This document shows, in pieces, positions 34,900 to 44,162 of a DNA stretch of 64,000 bases. Made by a program: the position numbers and the translations under genes. Position 1 is the stretch's first letter; each line of letters starts with the position of its first letter. Source of the stretch: Trichococcus collinsii. GTDB lineage: Bacteria > Bacillota > Bacilli > Lactobacillales > Aerococcaceae. The stretch spans positions 1 through 64,000 of the forward strand of contig NZ_FNQH01000005.1 in NCBI RefSeq assembly GCF_900107505.1. Reading direction: 5' to 3'. A model generated the notes under the pieces. It was not told the DNA's origin and did not search any database. It saw only the letters and a program-made list of their open reading frames with translations.

Positions 34900-36300
34900 T
34901 TATTCCGTAACTTCCACTTGCGAAGCAGCTTTTGGAGCTGTCAGCAAAATCGAAGCCAAGGCAATCGTCCCAAAAGCGACATTCAGCAGCAACCCTGCTG
35001 AACCGGCCACTTCCATATTGCCTTGCGCTCCCAAAGCATTGAAAAGGCTGGAGGAAAGTGCGACCCCGACCGCTCCACCAAGAGAGCTGGCCATTTTGTA
35101 GATGCCGGATGCACTGCCGACTTTATCAGCCGGAGCATTCGAAATCGCGGTATCCGTCGAAGGTGTCGCATAAATCCCCAAACCGAAGCCATACAGAGCA
35201 TAGCCAACAAATACCAACAAGTTGTAGATGATTCCCGGCACAAAAGTGAAGGCCATCAAAGTAATACCGATCGTTGCGATGAATGATCCGGTCACCATCG
35301 GCTTGCGGGAACCGAATTTTTGCAAGGCTTTTTCACCCAAACGGATGGAGCTCAGGACGCAGACCAAGTAGCCGATCGTCAGCAAGCCGGATTGGAAAGA
35401 AGAGAAGCCGCGGCCCATTTGAACATAAGTGTTGGCAACCAACATTGTACCTGCAGAAGCATTCAACAAGAAGTTAGACAAAGTGGCACCACTGTAAGCT
35501 TTGTTTTTGAATAGAGAGAAGTCGATGAAGCTGTTTGTATGTCTTTTTTCGATATTCACAAAAAGGATCACTGAAATGACGAATGCCACAGCTAATCCCA
35601 AGATAATAGGATTTGTCCATCCCATGGTTCTTCCTTGGCTGATAAAAACATTGAAAGTCAGCATAGCAATCACGAAAGTAATCAGCCCGCCGACATCAAA
35701 AGGTTTCTTTTCGCCGACTGCTTCAAATTTACTTTCTGGAGTTCCTTTAAGCAAAAGCAGCCCAATAACAGCAACTACAATCGAAACGATGAAGATTGCA
35801 CGCCAGCCGAAGTAAGTGGCTACTAAACCGCCGAAGAAGGAACAAATTCCTGAGCCGCCCCAAGAACCGATTGACCAGAAGCTCAGCGCACGTTGTCTTT
35901 CAGCTCCATCGAAGTAAGTCTTCATCAAAGCCAAAGTAGCAGGCATGATGCACGCAGCAGATAGCCCTTGGATGATACGACCGATGATCAACAATGCTGG
36001 GCCCGTTGCCAATACTAAGCACAGAGAACCGATGATGCTCAGGATCATTCCGATATTCGTAACTTTTACGCGGCCATGCTTATCCGCAAGCCCACCAGCA
36101 ACAACCATAAACATACCTGAGAATAAAGATGTCAAACTGATGGCAATGCCCAAGATGCCGGAGGAAATTCCCAAGTCTGCTTGGATGGCCGGTACGATGT
36201 TCACCATTGTTTGAGCAAACAACCAGAATGTTACAACCCCTGAAACAATCCCCAAAATAAGTCTATTATTTCCTTTATATTGCGTTTCCACTATTTTCAC
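34900..36300 (-). CDS. MFS transporter, DHA2-type (14 helices)
   Basis: 466-residue permease with about 14 predicted hydrophobic helices. MFS motifs are seen: GGLADKHGRVKVTNIGM (motif A, loop 2-3) and the helix-5 segment GGSGICSFFGGLVATYFGWR, which resembles the drug/H+ antiporter motif C. Members export drugs or small metabolites using proton motive force. It overlaps the end of the M20 peptidase gene by 26 bases from a GTG start, so the pair is translationally coupled. This suggests the pump handles a substrate or product of that hydrolase. Confidence 0.88.
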   Translation of the reverse strand: MKIVETQYKGNNRLILGIVSGVVTFWLFAQTMVNIVPAIQADLGISSGILGIAISLTSLFSGMFMVVAGGLADKHGRVKVTNIGMILSIIGSLCLVLATGPALLIIGRIIQGLSAACIMPATLALMKTYFDGAERQRALSFWSIGSWGGSGICSFFGGLVATYFGWRAIFIVSIVVAVIGLLLLKGTPESKFEAVGEKKPFDVGGLITFVIAMLTFNVFISQGRTMGWTNPIILGLAVAFVISVILFVNIEKRHTNSFIDFSLFKNKAYSGATLSNFLLNASAGTMLVANTYVQMGRGFSSFQSGLLTIGYLVCVLSSIRLGEKALQKFGSRKPMVTGSFIATIGITLMAFTFVPGIIYNLLVFVGYALYGFGLGIYATPSTDTAISNAPADKVGSASGIYKMASSLGGAVGVALSSSLFNALGAQGNMEVAGSAGLLLNVAFGTIALASILLTAPKAASQVEVTE

Positions 36301-37492
36301 TGCTCCCTTTTAAGTAATCGATAACCAATGTCCCCATGGTTTCGGCTGCGATCAGCATACTGTCCTCATTGATCCGGAATTTTGGATGATGATGCGGATA
36401 AGCATCGCCTTCTTCCGGAGCCGCTCCGACATAGAGGAAGACGCTCGGGCGTTCCTTCGCATAATAAGCGAAATCTTCTGAAGGAGGCTGCGCCTCGCAG
36501 CGTTCCACGGCATCTACCCTAGGCAGCTCGGTAGCCTGCAGAGTCGACGCTGCGAAAGCCGTCATTTCCGGATCGTTGAACAGCACCGGATAGTCGTTTT
36601 CGTAATCCAGTTCATAGGTCACATCGAACATGGCCGATACGCCATCCAGCTTCGCCCGGATTTCCTTTTCGATCAGCGTGCGCGTCTCTTCGGACATCGA
36701 GCGCACATCGCCCTCCAAAACGACCGAATCTTTGATAACGTTGAACGAGCCTTTGCCGTCAAAACTGCCGATTGTGATCGATCCGACATCGAAAGGATTC
36801 ATACGGCGGCTGACGATGGATTGCACGGCCACGACAAAATAGCTGGCCGCCACGATAGCATCGTTGGCTTTATGCGGCGATGAACCATGCCCGCCGACGC
36901 CCTGGATTTTCACTTGGAAATTGGCACGGCCGGTCTGAACGTTGCCTTCGCGGTAGAATACTTTGCCATTGTCCATCTGCGACATCACATGGATGCCGAA
37001 CACATTGTCGACGCCATCCAAAGCGCCGGCCTTGATCATGCCGATCGCTCCGCCCGGCGGAACTTCTTCGGCAGGCTGATGCAGCACAACGATTTTTCCT
37101 TCGAGTTGTTCCTTCATCTCAATCAAGGTTTCAGCCAGTGTCAGCATGTAGGCTGTATGTGCATCATGTCCACAAGCGTGCATGACGCCCGGCGTTTTTG
37201 ATGCAAATGGCAAGCCGGTTTCCTCTTGGATCGGCAACGCATCAAAGTCCGCGCGGATGGCGACTGTTTTCCCCGGTTTGCCGCTGTCGATGGTCACGAC
37301 GATCCCCAGTCCGCCGATATGGGTGCGGACGTCACAATCTTTCCCTGCATAAAAAGCTTCGATATACTTGGCCGTGTCCTCCTCCTGGAATGATAATTCC
37401 GGATGGGCATGCAAGTAGCGGTAGATTTCAGTCATGCGCTCCTGCTTCTCGGCTAACTTGCTGAATAATTGCTTTTTGGTCGCTTCGTTCAT
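36275..37492 (-). CDS. M20-family amidohydrolase (hippurate hydrolase / acetyl-DAP deacetylase type)
   Basis: 405 residues. The metal ligands of the M20D group are visible: CGHDAHTAYML, the Glu pair in PAEEVPPGGA, and the C-terminal SEDFAYYAKERPS. Such enzymes hydrolyse N-acyl amino acids, hippurate, or auxin-like conjugates. The neighbouring coupled MFS transporter suggests release and export of a product, or import of the conjugate. Peptidoglycan-precursor deacetylation is less likely, as no lysine genes are nearby. Confidence 0.9.
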   Translation of the reverse strand: MNEATKKQLFSKLAEKQERMTEIYRYLHAHPELSFQEEDTAKYIEAFYAGKDCDVRTHIGGLGIVVTIDSGKPGKTVAIRADFDALPIQEETGLPFASKTPGVMHACGHDAHTAYMLTLAETLIEMKEQLEGKIVVLHQPAEEVPPGGAIGMIKAGALDGVDNVFGIHVMSQMDNGKVFYREGNVQTGRANFQVKIQGVGGHGSSPHKANDAIVAASYFVVAVQSIVSRRMNPFDVGSITIGSFDGKGSFNVIKDSVVLEGDVRSMSEETRTLIEKEIRAKLDGVSAMFDVTYELDYENDYPVLFNDPEMTAFAASTLQATELPRVDAVERCEAQPPSEDFAYYAKERPSVFLYVGAAPEEGDAYPHHHPKFRINEDSMLIAAETMGTLVIDYLKGSSENSGNAI

Positions 37493-37818
37493 TGTTTTGC
37501 GCTCCCTTATTATTGACTGTTTGGAACTATCATATAGGTTGTTTATTGCTACGTTTCTTAATCACTCAGCTAGTATACCGCCACAAAAAAATAAGAAAAG
37601 GCTCGTTATTATGCAAAACCTCCTGATTTTTGTCATCGCATTTCCGGAAATCAGTTAAACAGCAATTTTATGCGGATGACTTTTGTCTGAAAACCCTTTC
37701 TATTTAAAAATGGCCCGCAAGCGGGCAGAAAAAAGCAAAGAATCGGACTACCAGAAAGTATCCGGCGCCAAAAAAGGTTGTCTCGGCGGAGACAACCTTT
37801 TCTTCATTGTTATTCTGC
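37493..37818. other. Intergenic stretch with two hairpins
   Basis: About 326 bases between the M20 gene and the AraC/GH39 gene. It holds a tight GCCCGC/GCGGGC hairpin (37713-37726) and the terminator at 37773-37800. I see no gene with a ribosome site. Confidence 0.5.
37773..37803. terminator. Terminator of the AraC/GH39 gene
   Basis: Perfect 12-bp stem AAAGGTTGTCTC against GAGACAACCTTT with a 4-base loop. A-run and T-run flanks allow both directions. Confidence 0.85.
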
Positions 37819-40173
37819 TTAGCCGATCGCTCGGCGAAATTCGATGAACAGGATTGCGTTGCTGCTCATCGAAGCATAGAAGGACCAATCTTTGTCGATC
37901 TGTTCATCCTCAAGCTCCAGAGTCGGCATGGAGGATTGCACGATGTATTCCATCACTTCGAGGTCGATACCGTGCTTGCTGTTCAGCTGCCCCCATTTTG
38001 TGTAGAGACCGCCATTTTGCTGATCGAACCGGTATTTCCGGACTTGGTATTCCCCGGGCTCCATGCCGATCAACCGCACGTGCAGTTCGTTGCTGCGGTT
38101 CCGCATGAACAATTCGTCGACCGAGTAACGCGGGTTGAAATGCTTTTCGTTGAAAAGCAACAGTTGGTAGCCCTCTTCATTTTCGGTCAGCACATAATGC
38201 TTACCTTGAGCACGCACTCCCCCCGTCATCCGTTCCTTGAACATCAATGTGTAGAAAGCCGGCCGCTTGCCATTGAAGAAATGGAACAGCTCCAAACCCG
38301 CCACAGCTTTGTTGTGGTTCCCTCCGTATAGCTCATGGAGTTCAGTGTTCAGCCAGAAACCGACACCTGCGACTTCCGTACCCAAATCCAAAATAGTCCT
38401 CAGGATCAGCGCGCCCCGAAAAAAAGTCCCGTTTGTGTAGCGCGTGTTTCCTGTCAGCGTGTTCCAATTTTCCAGGTACAGCGGCTGATGCATCTGATGC
38501 TTTTTCAGGAATCGCTTCAGCTTCTGAGTTTTCCGCAGGATATAGTCCTGGCTGTTCAGGAAGTCTTCATCGCTGATTTCTGAAAAGTCGACAACTTCGT
38601 TCTGATCGGCATCATAGGTGATGAAATCGATGTTGCCGGATTGGTGAAGTTGCCAATGATGGGGCAACGAAAGGCTGTCTTTGTCTTCTTTGAAAGGAAG
38701 GAAAGTGCCGATTTTCAGCTGAGGGGCATATTTCCGAATCACTGCATGCAGCCTCAAGTACACGCGCTCCAACTCCGTGGACAGGACGGCCGTCTCTTTT
38801 TCCGCATAGAACACGACTTTCCATTGGTTGACAAATTTCCTGCCGAAGACCTGCAGTGTGTGGATAAGAAACCCTTCAAGTTCTTTGAAATAGCGTTCTT
38901 CATTGTGGATGACTTCTTTATAAGTGACCCTCATATACAGGCTGATTTCCTGTTCCTTCAGATACTGGATTGCCAAATCGGCATTTGCGTACTTCGGTAT
39001 TGTGGACACGAACTCATCCGTCTCGACTTCCGGCAACAAAGTGGATCCACCGATCAGATTGCGCACACCCACAAAATCGATGCGAAGCCGTTGCTTAGCA
39101 AGAAGCATTTGCTCCTTCACCTGCTCGTTCAGGATTTCCTTGAGTTCCCCGATGAACATAATGTGCTTTTCACGCGCCAATGATCCGGCTCCGCTACTGT
39201 GCCCGACAACGATCTTGCACGCTTCTCCCGGCGCCTCGTCCGGCAATGCGCGTGGATTCAGAGACTCTTCCAAATATTTCGTCAATTGCATGAGCGCTTC
39301 CGGTGAATCCAATTCCTCCCCGGTCTCCGTTTTGGCGGTTACGGCTCTGAAGGCTTCGCTGTTCTCTTGCTTATGCTCCTTCCGGTACTGCACCGGCGTC
39401 TGATCGTAGACCGATTTGAAGACTTCCGTAAAATTTTTCGCCGTCGAGAAGCCGTTTCTCACGGCAATCTGGAACAAATTGTCGGATGTATGCATCAAAT
39501 CCTCCACGCAGTGCTTCAAACGCACCATTTTCAGATATTGCAGAAAGCCCATTCCGGTAATCTGCTTGAAGTAACGGGATAAATAGGTAGGCGAGAGGTA
39601 TTCACTCTCGGCCATCTCCGCAAGCGTCAACGGTTCCGCGTAACGGAGCTCAATCGTATGGATGATTCGGGCGATCCGTTCATCGCTCGCCTCACCCGCA
39701 CTTGTATGCGGCCCCTCCTTCTTGAAGAAGCGGGTAACCAGCAGCATCGTCTGAAAAAGGATACTGCGGGCTTCCAAAACGCTGCCTTCTTCCTGGCGGA
39801 AATGGACAATCACGAGTTCCACCAACAACCTGCGCAACTGCGCTACGACATCCCCGCGCCCCGGATCCAAATCTTTCGAGAAACATTCGAAGGAATAATG
39901 GAAGTAATTCGGGTAGTTCAGCACGAAAAAATGGCTGGGTATGCTCAGGCAAATGAGGATATTGTTTTCGCTGCCCCGGACGGTATAGTGGTCGTTCCGG
40001 TTGATGAAGAGAATATCCCCTTCATCCAGAGCATAAATTTCCCCATTGACGGACACGCTCGCCCTTCCTTTGGTCACGAACAAAATCCGCGTGCCGTAAT
40101 ACCGCTGCGGCGCGGCATAACGGATATTCCCCATCGTGATATCATAATCTGCCCCGTGCTCTCTCGTCATCAT
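37819..40173 (-). CDS. AraC-family regulator fused to a GH39-like domain
   Basis: 784 residues. An N-terminal cupin (YALDEGDILFINRNDHYTV) is followed by an AraC double helix-turn-helix at about 175-280 (LSPTYLSRYFKQITG ... TPVQYRKEH). A long C-terminal part of about 480 residues resembles the beta-xylosidase-type (GH39) barrel. In that part LYLENWN resembles the nucleophile-Glu region. The expected Asn-Glu of the acid/base motif is not evident in FVNQWKVVFYAEKE. It is therefore probably a sugar-sensing module without normal catalysis. Start at 40173 follows GGAGGGGG. No target operon is adjacent except the minus-strand dehydrogenase upstream. Confidence 0.82.
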   Translation of the reverse strand: MMTREHGADYDITMGNIRYAAPQRYYGTRILFVTKGRASVSVNGEIYALDEGDILFINRNDHYTVRGSENNILICLSIPSHFFVLNYPNYFHYSFECFSKDLDPGRGDVVAQLRRLLVELVIVHFRQEEGSVLEARSILFQTMLLVTRFFKKEGPHTSAGEASDERIARIIHTIELRYAEPLTLAEMAESEYLSPTYLSRYFKQITGMGFLQYLKMVRLKHCVEDLMHTSDNLFQIAVRNGFSTAKNFTEVFKSVYDQTPVQYRKEHKQENSEAFRAVTAKTETGEELDSPEALMQLTKYLEESLNPRALPDEAPGEACKIVVGHSSGAGSLAREKHIMFIGELKEILNEQVKEQMLLAKQRLRIDFVGVRNLIGGSTLLPEVETDEFVSTIPKYANADLAIQYLKEQEISLYMRVTYKEVIHNEERYFKELEGFLIHTLQVFGRKFVNQWKVVFYAEKETAVLSTELERVYLRLHAVIRKYAPQLKIGTFLPFKEDKDSLSLPHHWQLHQSGNIDFITYDADQNEVVDFSEISDEDFLNSQDYILRKTQKLKRFLKKHQMHQPLYLENWNTLTGNTRYTNGTFFRGALILRTILDLGTEVAGVGFWLNTELHELYGGNHNKAVAGLELFHFFNGKRPAFYTLMFKERMTGGVRAQGKHYVLTENEEGYQLLLFNEKHFNPRYSVDELFMRNRSNELHVRLIGMEPGEYQVRKYRFDQQNGGLYTKWGQLNSKHGIDLEVMEYIVQSSMPTLELEDEQIDKDWSFYASMSSNAILFIEFRRAIG

Positions 40174-40283
40174 TTTCCCCCTCCATTCCTTTCCTCCATT
40201 ATCCCCCTCGTATCCGATCTGCACAACGGGCATTTTTCGACAACTATTTGAACGGAACAGTCTGATAGTGCAAAAAAAAACTA

Positions 40284-40313
40284 AAAAATGCCCCCGAAGA
40301 AAAGCCCGGGGAC
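40284..40313 (-). terminator. Terminator of the alcohol dehydrogenase gene
   Basis: Minus-strand stem GTCCCCG / CGGGGGC followed by TTTTTT, about 30 bases past the stop codon. Confidence 0.75.
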
Positions 40314-40342
40314 ATCTTGTCTGTTCATGAAACTAATTTTTA

Positions 40343-41383
40343 TCAGATTGTGCTCGTGTCGATCACGAAACGGTATCTGACGTCAGAAGCCAATACACGT
40401 TCATACGCCTCGTCGATTTGGTCAGCGGAAATGACTTCGATATTCGGAACGATGCCGTGTTCGGCACAGAAGTCCAGCATTTCCTGCGTTTCGCGGATGC
40501 CGCCGATCATAGAGCCGGCGAAGGTGCGGCGATGCCCGATCAAGGACATCACATTCACTGACAGCGGTTCACCAGGAGCTCCGACATTCACTAACGTGCC
40601 ATCGAGCTTCAACAAGCCCAGGTAAGCATCCAGATTGATCACAGCGCTCACCGTATTGATGATGAGGTCAAAACTACCGGCCAATTCCTTGAACGTTTCC
40701 GGATCCTTCGTGGCGTAATAGTGCTGCGCCCCGAACTTCAGGCCGTCTTCTTTTTTGCTCAGCGTTTGCGAAAGGACAGTCACTTCGGCCCCCATCGCAT
40801 GCGCGATTTTGACACCCACGTGACCCAATCCGCCCAGACCGATCACAGCGACTTTCTTGCCGGGGCCTGCCTGCCAGCGGTTCAAAGGCGAGTAGGTGGT
40901 GATGCCGGCACACAGCAGCGGTGCCGCAGCATCTAGTCCAATATTGTCCGGAATCCGCACCACGAAATCTTCGGTCACGACGATATGCGTCGAATAGCCG
41001 CCCTGCGTTGGTTCGCCGTATTTATCGACTCCGGCATAGGTCGGGACATTGCCATTGAGACAGTACTGCTCCTCGCCGCGCAAACAATTTTCGCATTCCC
41101 CGCAGGAATCGACCATGCAGCCGACACCGACGCGATCACCGATTTGATACTTCGTCACACCAGGTCCGACCGCTGTGACCAGTCCCGCGATTTCATGCCC
41201 AGGCACGAGTGGATAGTGCACATGCCCCCATTCACCATGGGCTGTATGGATATCCGAGTGGCAGATACCCGCAAATTTGATTTCGATCAGAACGTCCTGC
41301 TCATCCAATTCCCGTCTCTTTATTTCAGCAAATCGGAACGGTTTGTCCGGACCGTCGACTGCTCTTGCTCTCGCTAGTACCAT
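40343..41383 (-). CDS. Zinc-dependent alcohol dehydrogenase
   Basis: 346-residue medium-chain dehydrogenase of the YahK/cinnamyl-alcohol type. Catalytic zinc ligands appear in [14 protein letters not shown] and GHEIAG. The structural zinc cysteines are in [17 protein letters not shown], and the NAD(P) loop is [14 protein letters not shown]. The likely role is NADPH-linked reduction of toxic aldehydes. The promoter upstream (41443-41473) has the 19-base spacer and dyad of MerR-family control, as seen for adhC/NmlR aldehyde-response systems in related bacteria. Confidence 0.92.
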   Translation of the reverse strand: MVLARARAVDGPDKPFRFAEIKRRELDEQDVLIEIKFAGICHSDIHTAHGEWGHVHYPLVPGHEIAGLVTAVGPGVTKYQIGDRVGVGCMVDSCGECENCLRGEEQYCLNGNVPTYAGVDKYGEPTQGGYSTHIVVTEDFVVRIPDNIGLDAAAPLLCAGITTYSPLNRWQAGPGKKVAVIGLGGLGHVGVKIAHAMGAEVTVLSQTLSKKEDGLKFGAQHYYATKDPETFKELAGSFDLIINTVSAVINLDAYLGLLKLDGTLVNVGAPGEPLSVNVMSLIGHRRTFAGSMIGGIRETQEMLDFCAEHGIVPNIEVISADQIDEAYERVLASDVRYRFVIDTSTI

Positions 41384-41442
41384 CTATTTCCCCTCCATTA
41401 TGCTTGTTTAATCAAAAGCAGCGTTCTCGCTCTTGTAGAACA

Positions 41443-41473
41443 AGCATACACCTTGAAGTTAAGGTTAAGTCAA
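41443..41473 (-). promoter_or_regulatory. MerR-type promoter of the alcohol dehydrogenase gene
   Basis: On the minus strand, -35 TTGACT (41468-41473) and -10 TATGCT (41443-41448) are separated by 19 bases instead of 17. The spacer is centred on a perfect dyad ACCTT-N6-AAGGT (41450-41465). Over-long spacers with a central dyad are the hallmark of MerR-family activation. The sequence resembles sites of the AdhR/NmlR group. The regulator gene is not in the window. Confidence 0.7.
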
Positions 41474-41672
41474 GCGATAACCAGTGGTAAACCAGAATTA
41501 CTTCGCATACGCATCAGGAAATCATCTGGCAAATTGCTGACTTGCACCAATCAATTTGCCAATTCCCATCCCCAGACCATCTTTTTGTTCCTTATTGTTA
41601 ACATTATTTCTATTATCAGCATAACTGGTTTATACTTAATATTGAAACAATTCGAAAATAGGAGGAATCAAC

Positions 41673-42032
41673 TTGAAAATGAAAGCTTATTTAGCTCTTC
41701 CGGTTGCATTATTGCTTATGGCCTGTTCGAATGGTGCGGAGGAAATTCCTGAAACAGAAGTCACTCAATCATCGGTCAGCGAAAGCGCAGAAGTCATCAG
41801 TACGGAAGTTATCGACGACGAAGCTGCATTTTTGGAACAAATTGCTGATTTTGATGCAGAGCATGAACCGTTCATCGTAGCCTATTATGACTCCCTAGAT
41901 GCCATTAAAGAAAAAGTATCCGACGAGACGAACACTTTTGTTGATCCAGAACTTTCCGAAAGGGAACTGCAAATCAAATTGGTTTTCAAAGGCGATGATG
42001 GTTATTACCGAGTGGTGTTGGAACAAAAATAG
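41673..42032 (+). CDS. Small lipoprotein of unknown function
   Basis: 119 residues. The signal peptide ends in the lipobox LLMAC, with Cys18 the lipidated residue. A Ser/Glu/Val-rich linker follows, then an acidic domain of about 75 residues (FDAEHEPFIVAYYDSLDAI, LQIKLVFKGDDGYYRVVL). The TTG at 41673 is 6 bases from GGAGGA; the ATG two codons on is 12 bases away. I do not recognise the family. It stands alone, divergent from the alcohol dehydrogenase. Confidence 0.75.
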   Translation: MKMKAYLALPVALLLMACSNGAEEIPETEVTQSSVSESAEVISTEVIDDEAAFLEQIADFDAEHEPFIVAYYDSLDAIKEKVSDETNTFVDPELSERELQIKLVFKGDDGYYRVVLEQK

Positions 42033-42350
42033 TCACTAAAATGAGAAAGCAAGCAGCCTGCGATAAGAAGTCGACCAGCAAAATCAGCTACGCGGTTCGG
42101 GAATAGCGGTAAAGCTTAATGAAGATTCGGTGTCGGTCACTCAGCCCTGTTTTTTCTTTTCAAAATTGAAATAAGGCATATGTCTTGATCAATTGTGCTG
42201 TCACTTCGAAAGCCGACAGATTGGGATGGTGTCGACTGTTCGGCAAGCCATTCCCTACTGAAACTCAATACAAACCGCTTCAGTCTACTAAACGTACACT
42301 AATGCAGCTACAACAACCGACGAATCGCAATCCCTAAATGCAACAAGCGC
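42033..42350. other. Intergenic stretch, nothing recognised
   Basis: 318 bases between the lipoprotein gene and the DUF488 gene. No frame with a ribosome site, no clear hairpin terminator and no known motif was seen. Confidence 0.5.
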
Positions 42351-42713
42351 CTATTTCCGCTGTTTCTCCAAAAATTCCCACAGCACAACGACATGGTTGA
42401 TTTCCGGGTCCCGCGCGGCATAGACCAATGTGACATCGGTCTCTTCCAACTGTTTCAGGATCTCCGCCACTGCAGCCGTGGTCTTCGGGCTCGTCAACAG
42501 CTCCTCTTCATAGCGTTCCTTGAAGGCGGCAAATTTATCGGGATCGTGATCGAACCATTTGCGCAGATCCGGAGAAGGCGCGCTGTTTTTCAACCACGCA
42601 TCCAGCAGTGCGGCTTCCTTTTTGACCCCACGAGGCCACAACCGGTCAACCAGGATACGGAAACCGTCTGCTTCTGCGGGAGATTCATAGATGCGTTTCA
42701 TCTTCAGTTTCAT
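42351..42713 (-). CDS. DUF488-family protein (YeaO-like)
   Basis: 120 residues of the DUF488 family. Diagnostic pieces are RIYESPAEADGFRILVDRLWPRG at the start, the WFDHDP motif near residue 53 and TLVYAARDPEINHVVVL near the end. The biochemical function is unknown. The gene stands alone, and its start has AAGGAGC upstream. Confidence 0.85.
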   Translation of the reverse strand: MKLKMKRIYESPAEADGFRILVDRLWPRGVKKEAALLDAWLKNSAPSPDLRKWFDHDPDKFAAFKERYEEELLTSPKTTAAVAEILKQLEETDVTLVYAARDPEINHVVVLWEFLEKQRK

Positions 42714-42803
42714 GCATAGTGCTCCTTTTCTTGATTAAGCTTAATATTCCTACCTTACTTGATCCCAAATTATTCTGTTCAATGAATCTCATTCCGAACA
42801 TGA

Positions 42804-43358
42804 CTAGCATTTTTTCTTACTGATCAACTTATACCTGAATCCATTCACTTTGAAATCTGTTCCGGGAGCTACTTTACTTGCTTCTTGGAACAGTACAGAA
42901 TCTTTGCTGATTTGGCGTTTAGCTAAGTTGCTGTTCGGTGATTGGACAACTCTGTAACTGTAAGCTTCTTTATCCTCATAGTCATATACGGAAATCTCCC
43001 AATCATGCCATTCTGATTTTTTGGAATGCTCTTTTTTCCTTTGAGCTGCTGCCGCTTTCGGTGATTGTTCATTTATTTCAGCGTTTCTTTTCTTCTTTTT
43101 AACTACACTCATCCAGTTTCTTTCAACAAAACTGAGATTACTTTGCGAAGCATACTCACTATGAAGATGGAAGTGTTTGCAATACTTCCAATAGTTGTAG
43201 CCGATCTCCGGAACAAAGACAGGCTGCTTCTTGCAGGATCGATCACTCCGGTCATAAAATGCGCAAGTACCGCAAGAAACTCTCTCTGAATGACCAATCT
43301 TTTTAATATTTGGAAAATGGGCGTATTTAGCTGGTGCCCCACGAGAAATATGATTCAT
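42804..43358 (-). CDS. Cysteine-motif protein of unknown function, downstream of a SAM-I riboswitch
   Basis: 184 residues from the ATG at 43358, which has AAGGAG 8 bases upstream. An ATG at 43424 is in frame but has a poor ribosome site. The N-terminal third carries CGTCAFYDRSDRSC and WKYCKHFH, a likely zinc-binding cluster of four Cys with nearby His. A Lys/Ala-rich linker leads to a C-terminal domain of about 65 residues (WEISVYDYEDKEAYSYRV ... FRYKLI). I do not recognise the family. It is the second gene behind the SAM-I riboswitch, following the coiled-coil gene. Confidence 0.7.
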   Translation of the reverse strand: MNHISRGAPAKYAHFPNIKKIGHSERVSCGTCAFYDRSDRSCKKQPVFVPEIGYNYWKYCKHFHLHSEYASQSNLSFVERNWMSVVKKKKRNAEINEQSPKAAAAQRKKEHSKKSEWHDWEISVYDYEDKEAYSYRVVQSPNSNLAKRQISKDSVLFQEASKVAPGTDFKVNGFRYKLISKKKC

Positions 43359-43441
43359 TCGTTCGACTCCTTCGTACAAAGAATTATATGTTGCCATACA
43401 TGCCGAAGAAAATTTTCTCAGCATATCCCCAGTTGGTTCAT

Positions 43442-43744
43442 CTACACTTCAGCTTCCAGCAGTACCAACGTTTCGGTCATGTTTTTCAGAGCAATTTTTT
43501 CGTTTTGAAGCTGTCCTTGCAGCTTTTCAATGCTCCGTTCAAGCTGTTGCACTTCCACCAATTTTTCGATTAATTCACTCTGAAACTGCTCCTTGTCGAC
43601 CTGCCTTACACCATCCAGTTGTTGTTTTTGCTGTTTGTACTGATGGTAGAGCATGGCCTCGCTTTGGCTTTTCGGGCCGCCTGCAGCTACTATTCTTTCG
43701 TAGCTTCTTCCGTAGTGTTCGAATTGTTCTTTTGTCATTGTCAT
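43442..43744 (-). CDS. Small coiled-coil protein directly behind a SAM-I riboswitch
   Basis: 100 residues, soluble, starting MTMTKEQFEHYGRSYERI. The C-terminal 55 residues form a clear heptad pattern (LIEKLVEVQQLERSIEKL and onward), so a coiled-coil dimer is likely. I know no family for it. The ATG at 43744 has GGAGGG 8 bases upstream; an in-frame start at 43777 runs into the terminator region. Its transcription is expected to stop when S-adenosylmethionine is high, which implies a link to methionine, cysteine or methyl metabolism. Confidence 0.75.
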   Translation of the reverse strand: MTMTKEQFEHYGRSYERIVAAGGPKSQSEAMLYHQYKQQKQQLDGVRQVDKEQFQSELIEKLVEVQQLERSIEKLQGQLQNEKIALKNMTETLVLLEAEV

Positions 43745-43785
43745 CGTCTTTCCCTCCAAATTGTTTTTTGAAAACAAAAAACCCT

Positions 43786-43935
43786 TCTTACTAAAAAGAA
43801 GAGTCGGGAATGTCGCTTTGCTCTTCTTATCTCTCAGATTGCTCTGCAGGATTTAGCACCGTGCCGCCGCATTCAGGCGTGGGTCGGTTGCTGAGATGTC
43901 ATCGGGCCAGTCCCTCAATCTCTCTTGATATAGCA
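43786..43935 (-). promoter_or_regulatory. SAM-I (S-box) riboswitch with terminator
   Basis: On the minus strand the conserved S-box core is present in order: CAAGAGAG, then GAGGGACTGGCCCGATGA, then CTCAGCAACC, then GGTGCTAAATCC and CTGAGAGATAAG closing P1. A terminator hairpin follows: AAGAAGAG / CTCTTCTT with a T-run (43797-43829). Together they form a textbook SAM-sensing attenuator facing the coiled-coil gene at 43744. The P1 helix is somewhat weak, but the ligand-binding core is intact. Confidence 0.92.
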
Positions 43936-44162
43936 GTTATTTAATTTTCAAACATATTATGTCATACACTTGCGCAAAATTCAATTAATTATCATTCATT
44001 TATTTGTTTTCTTCATCTACATCTGTTCTACACACTTCCTTGGTATCCTTAAGAAGGATCAAGCGATCCCGCGTTGCTGATCATTCCTGTTGTCCGATCA
44101 ACAACACGGAAACAGTCTCATAAACTATAGCCAGTTTATACATAGGAAGGAAGAACTTACCC

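Noticed and set aside
37713-37726. GCCCGC/GCGGGC hairpin as a second terminator
   Set aside because: The two-base gap is too tight for a stable loop on its own; the stronger hairpin at 37773 is adequate.
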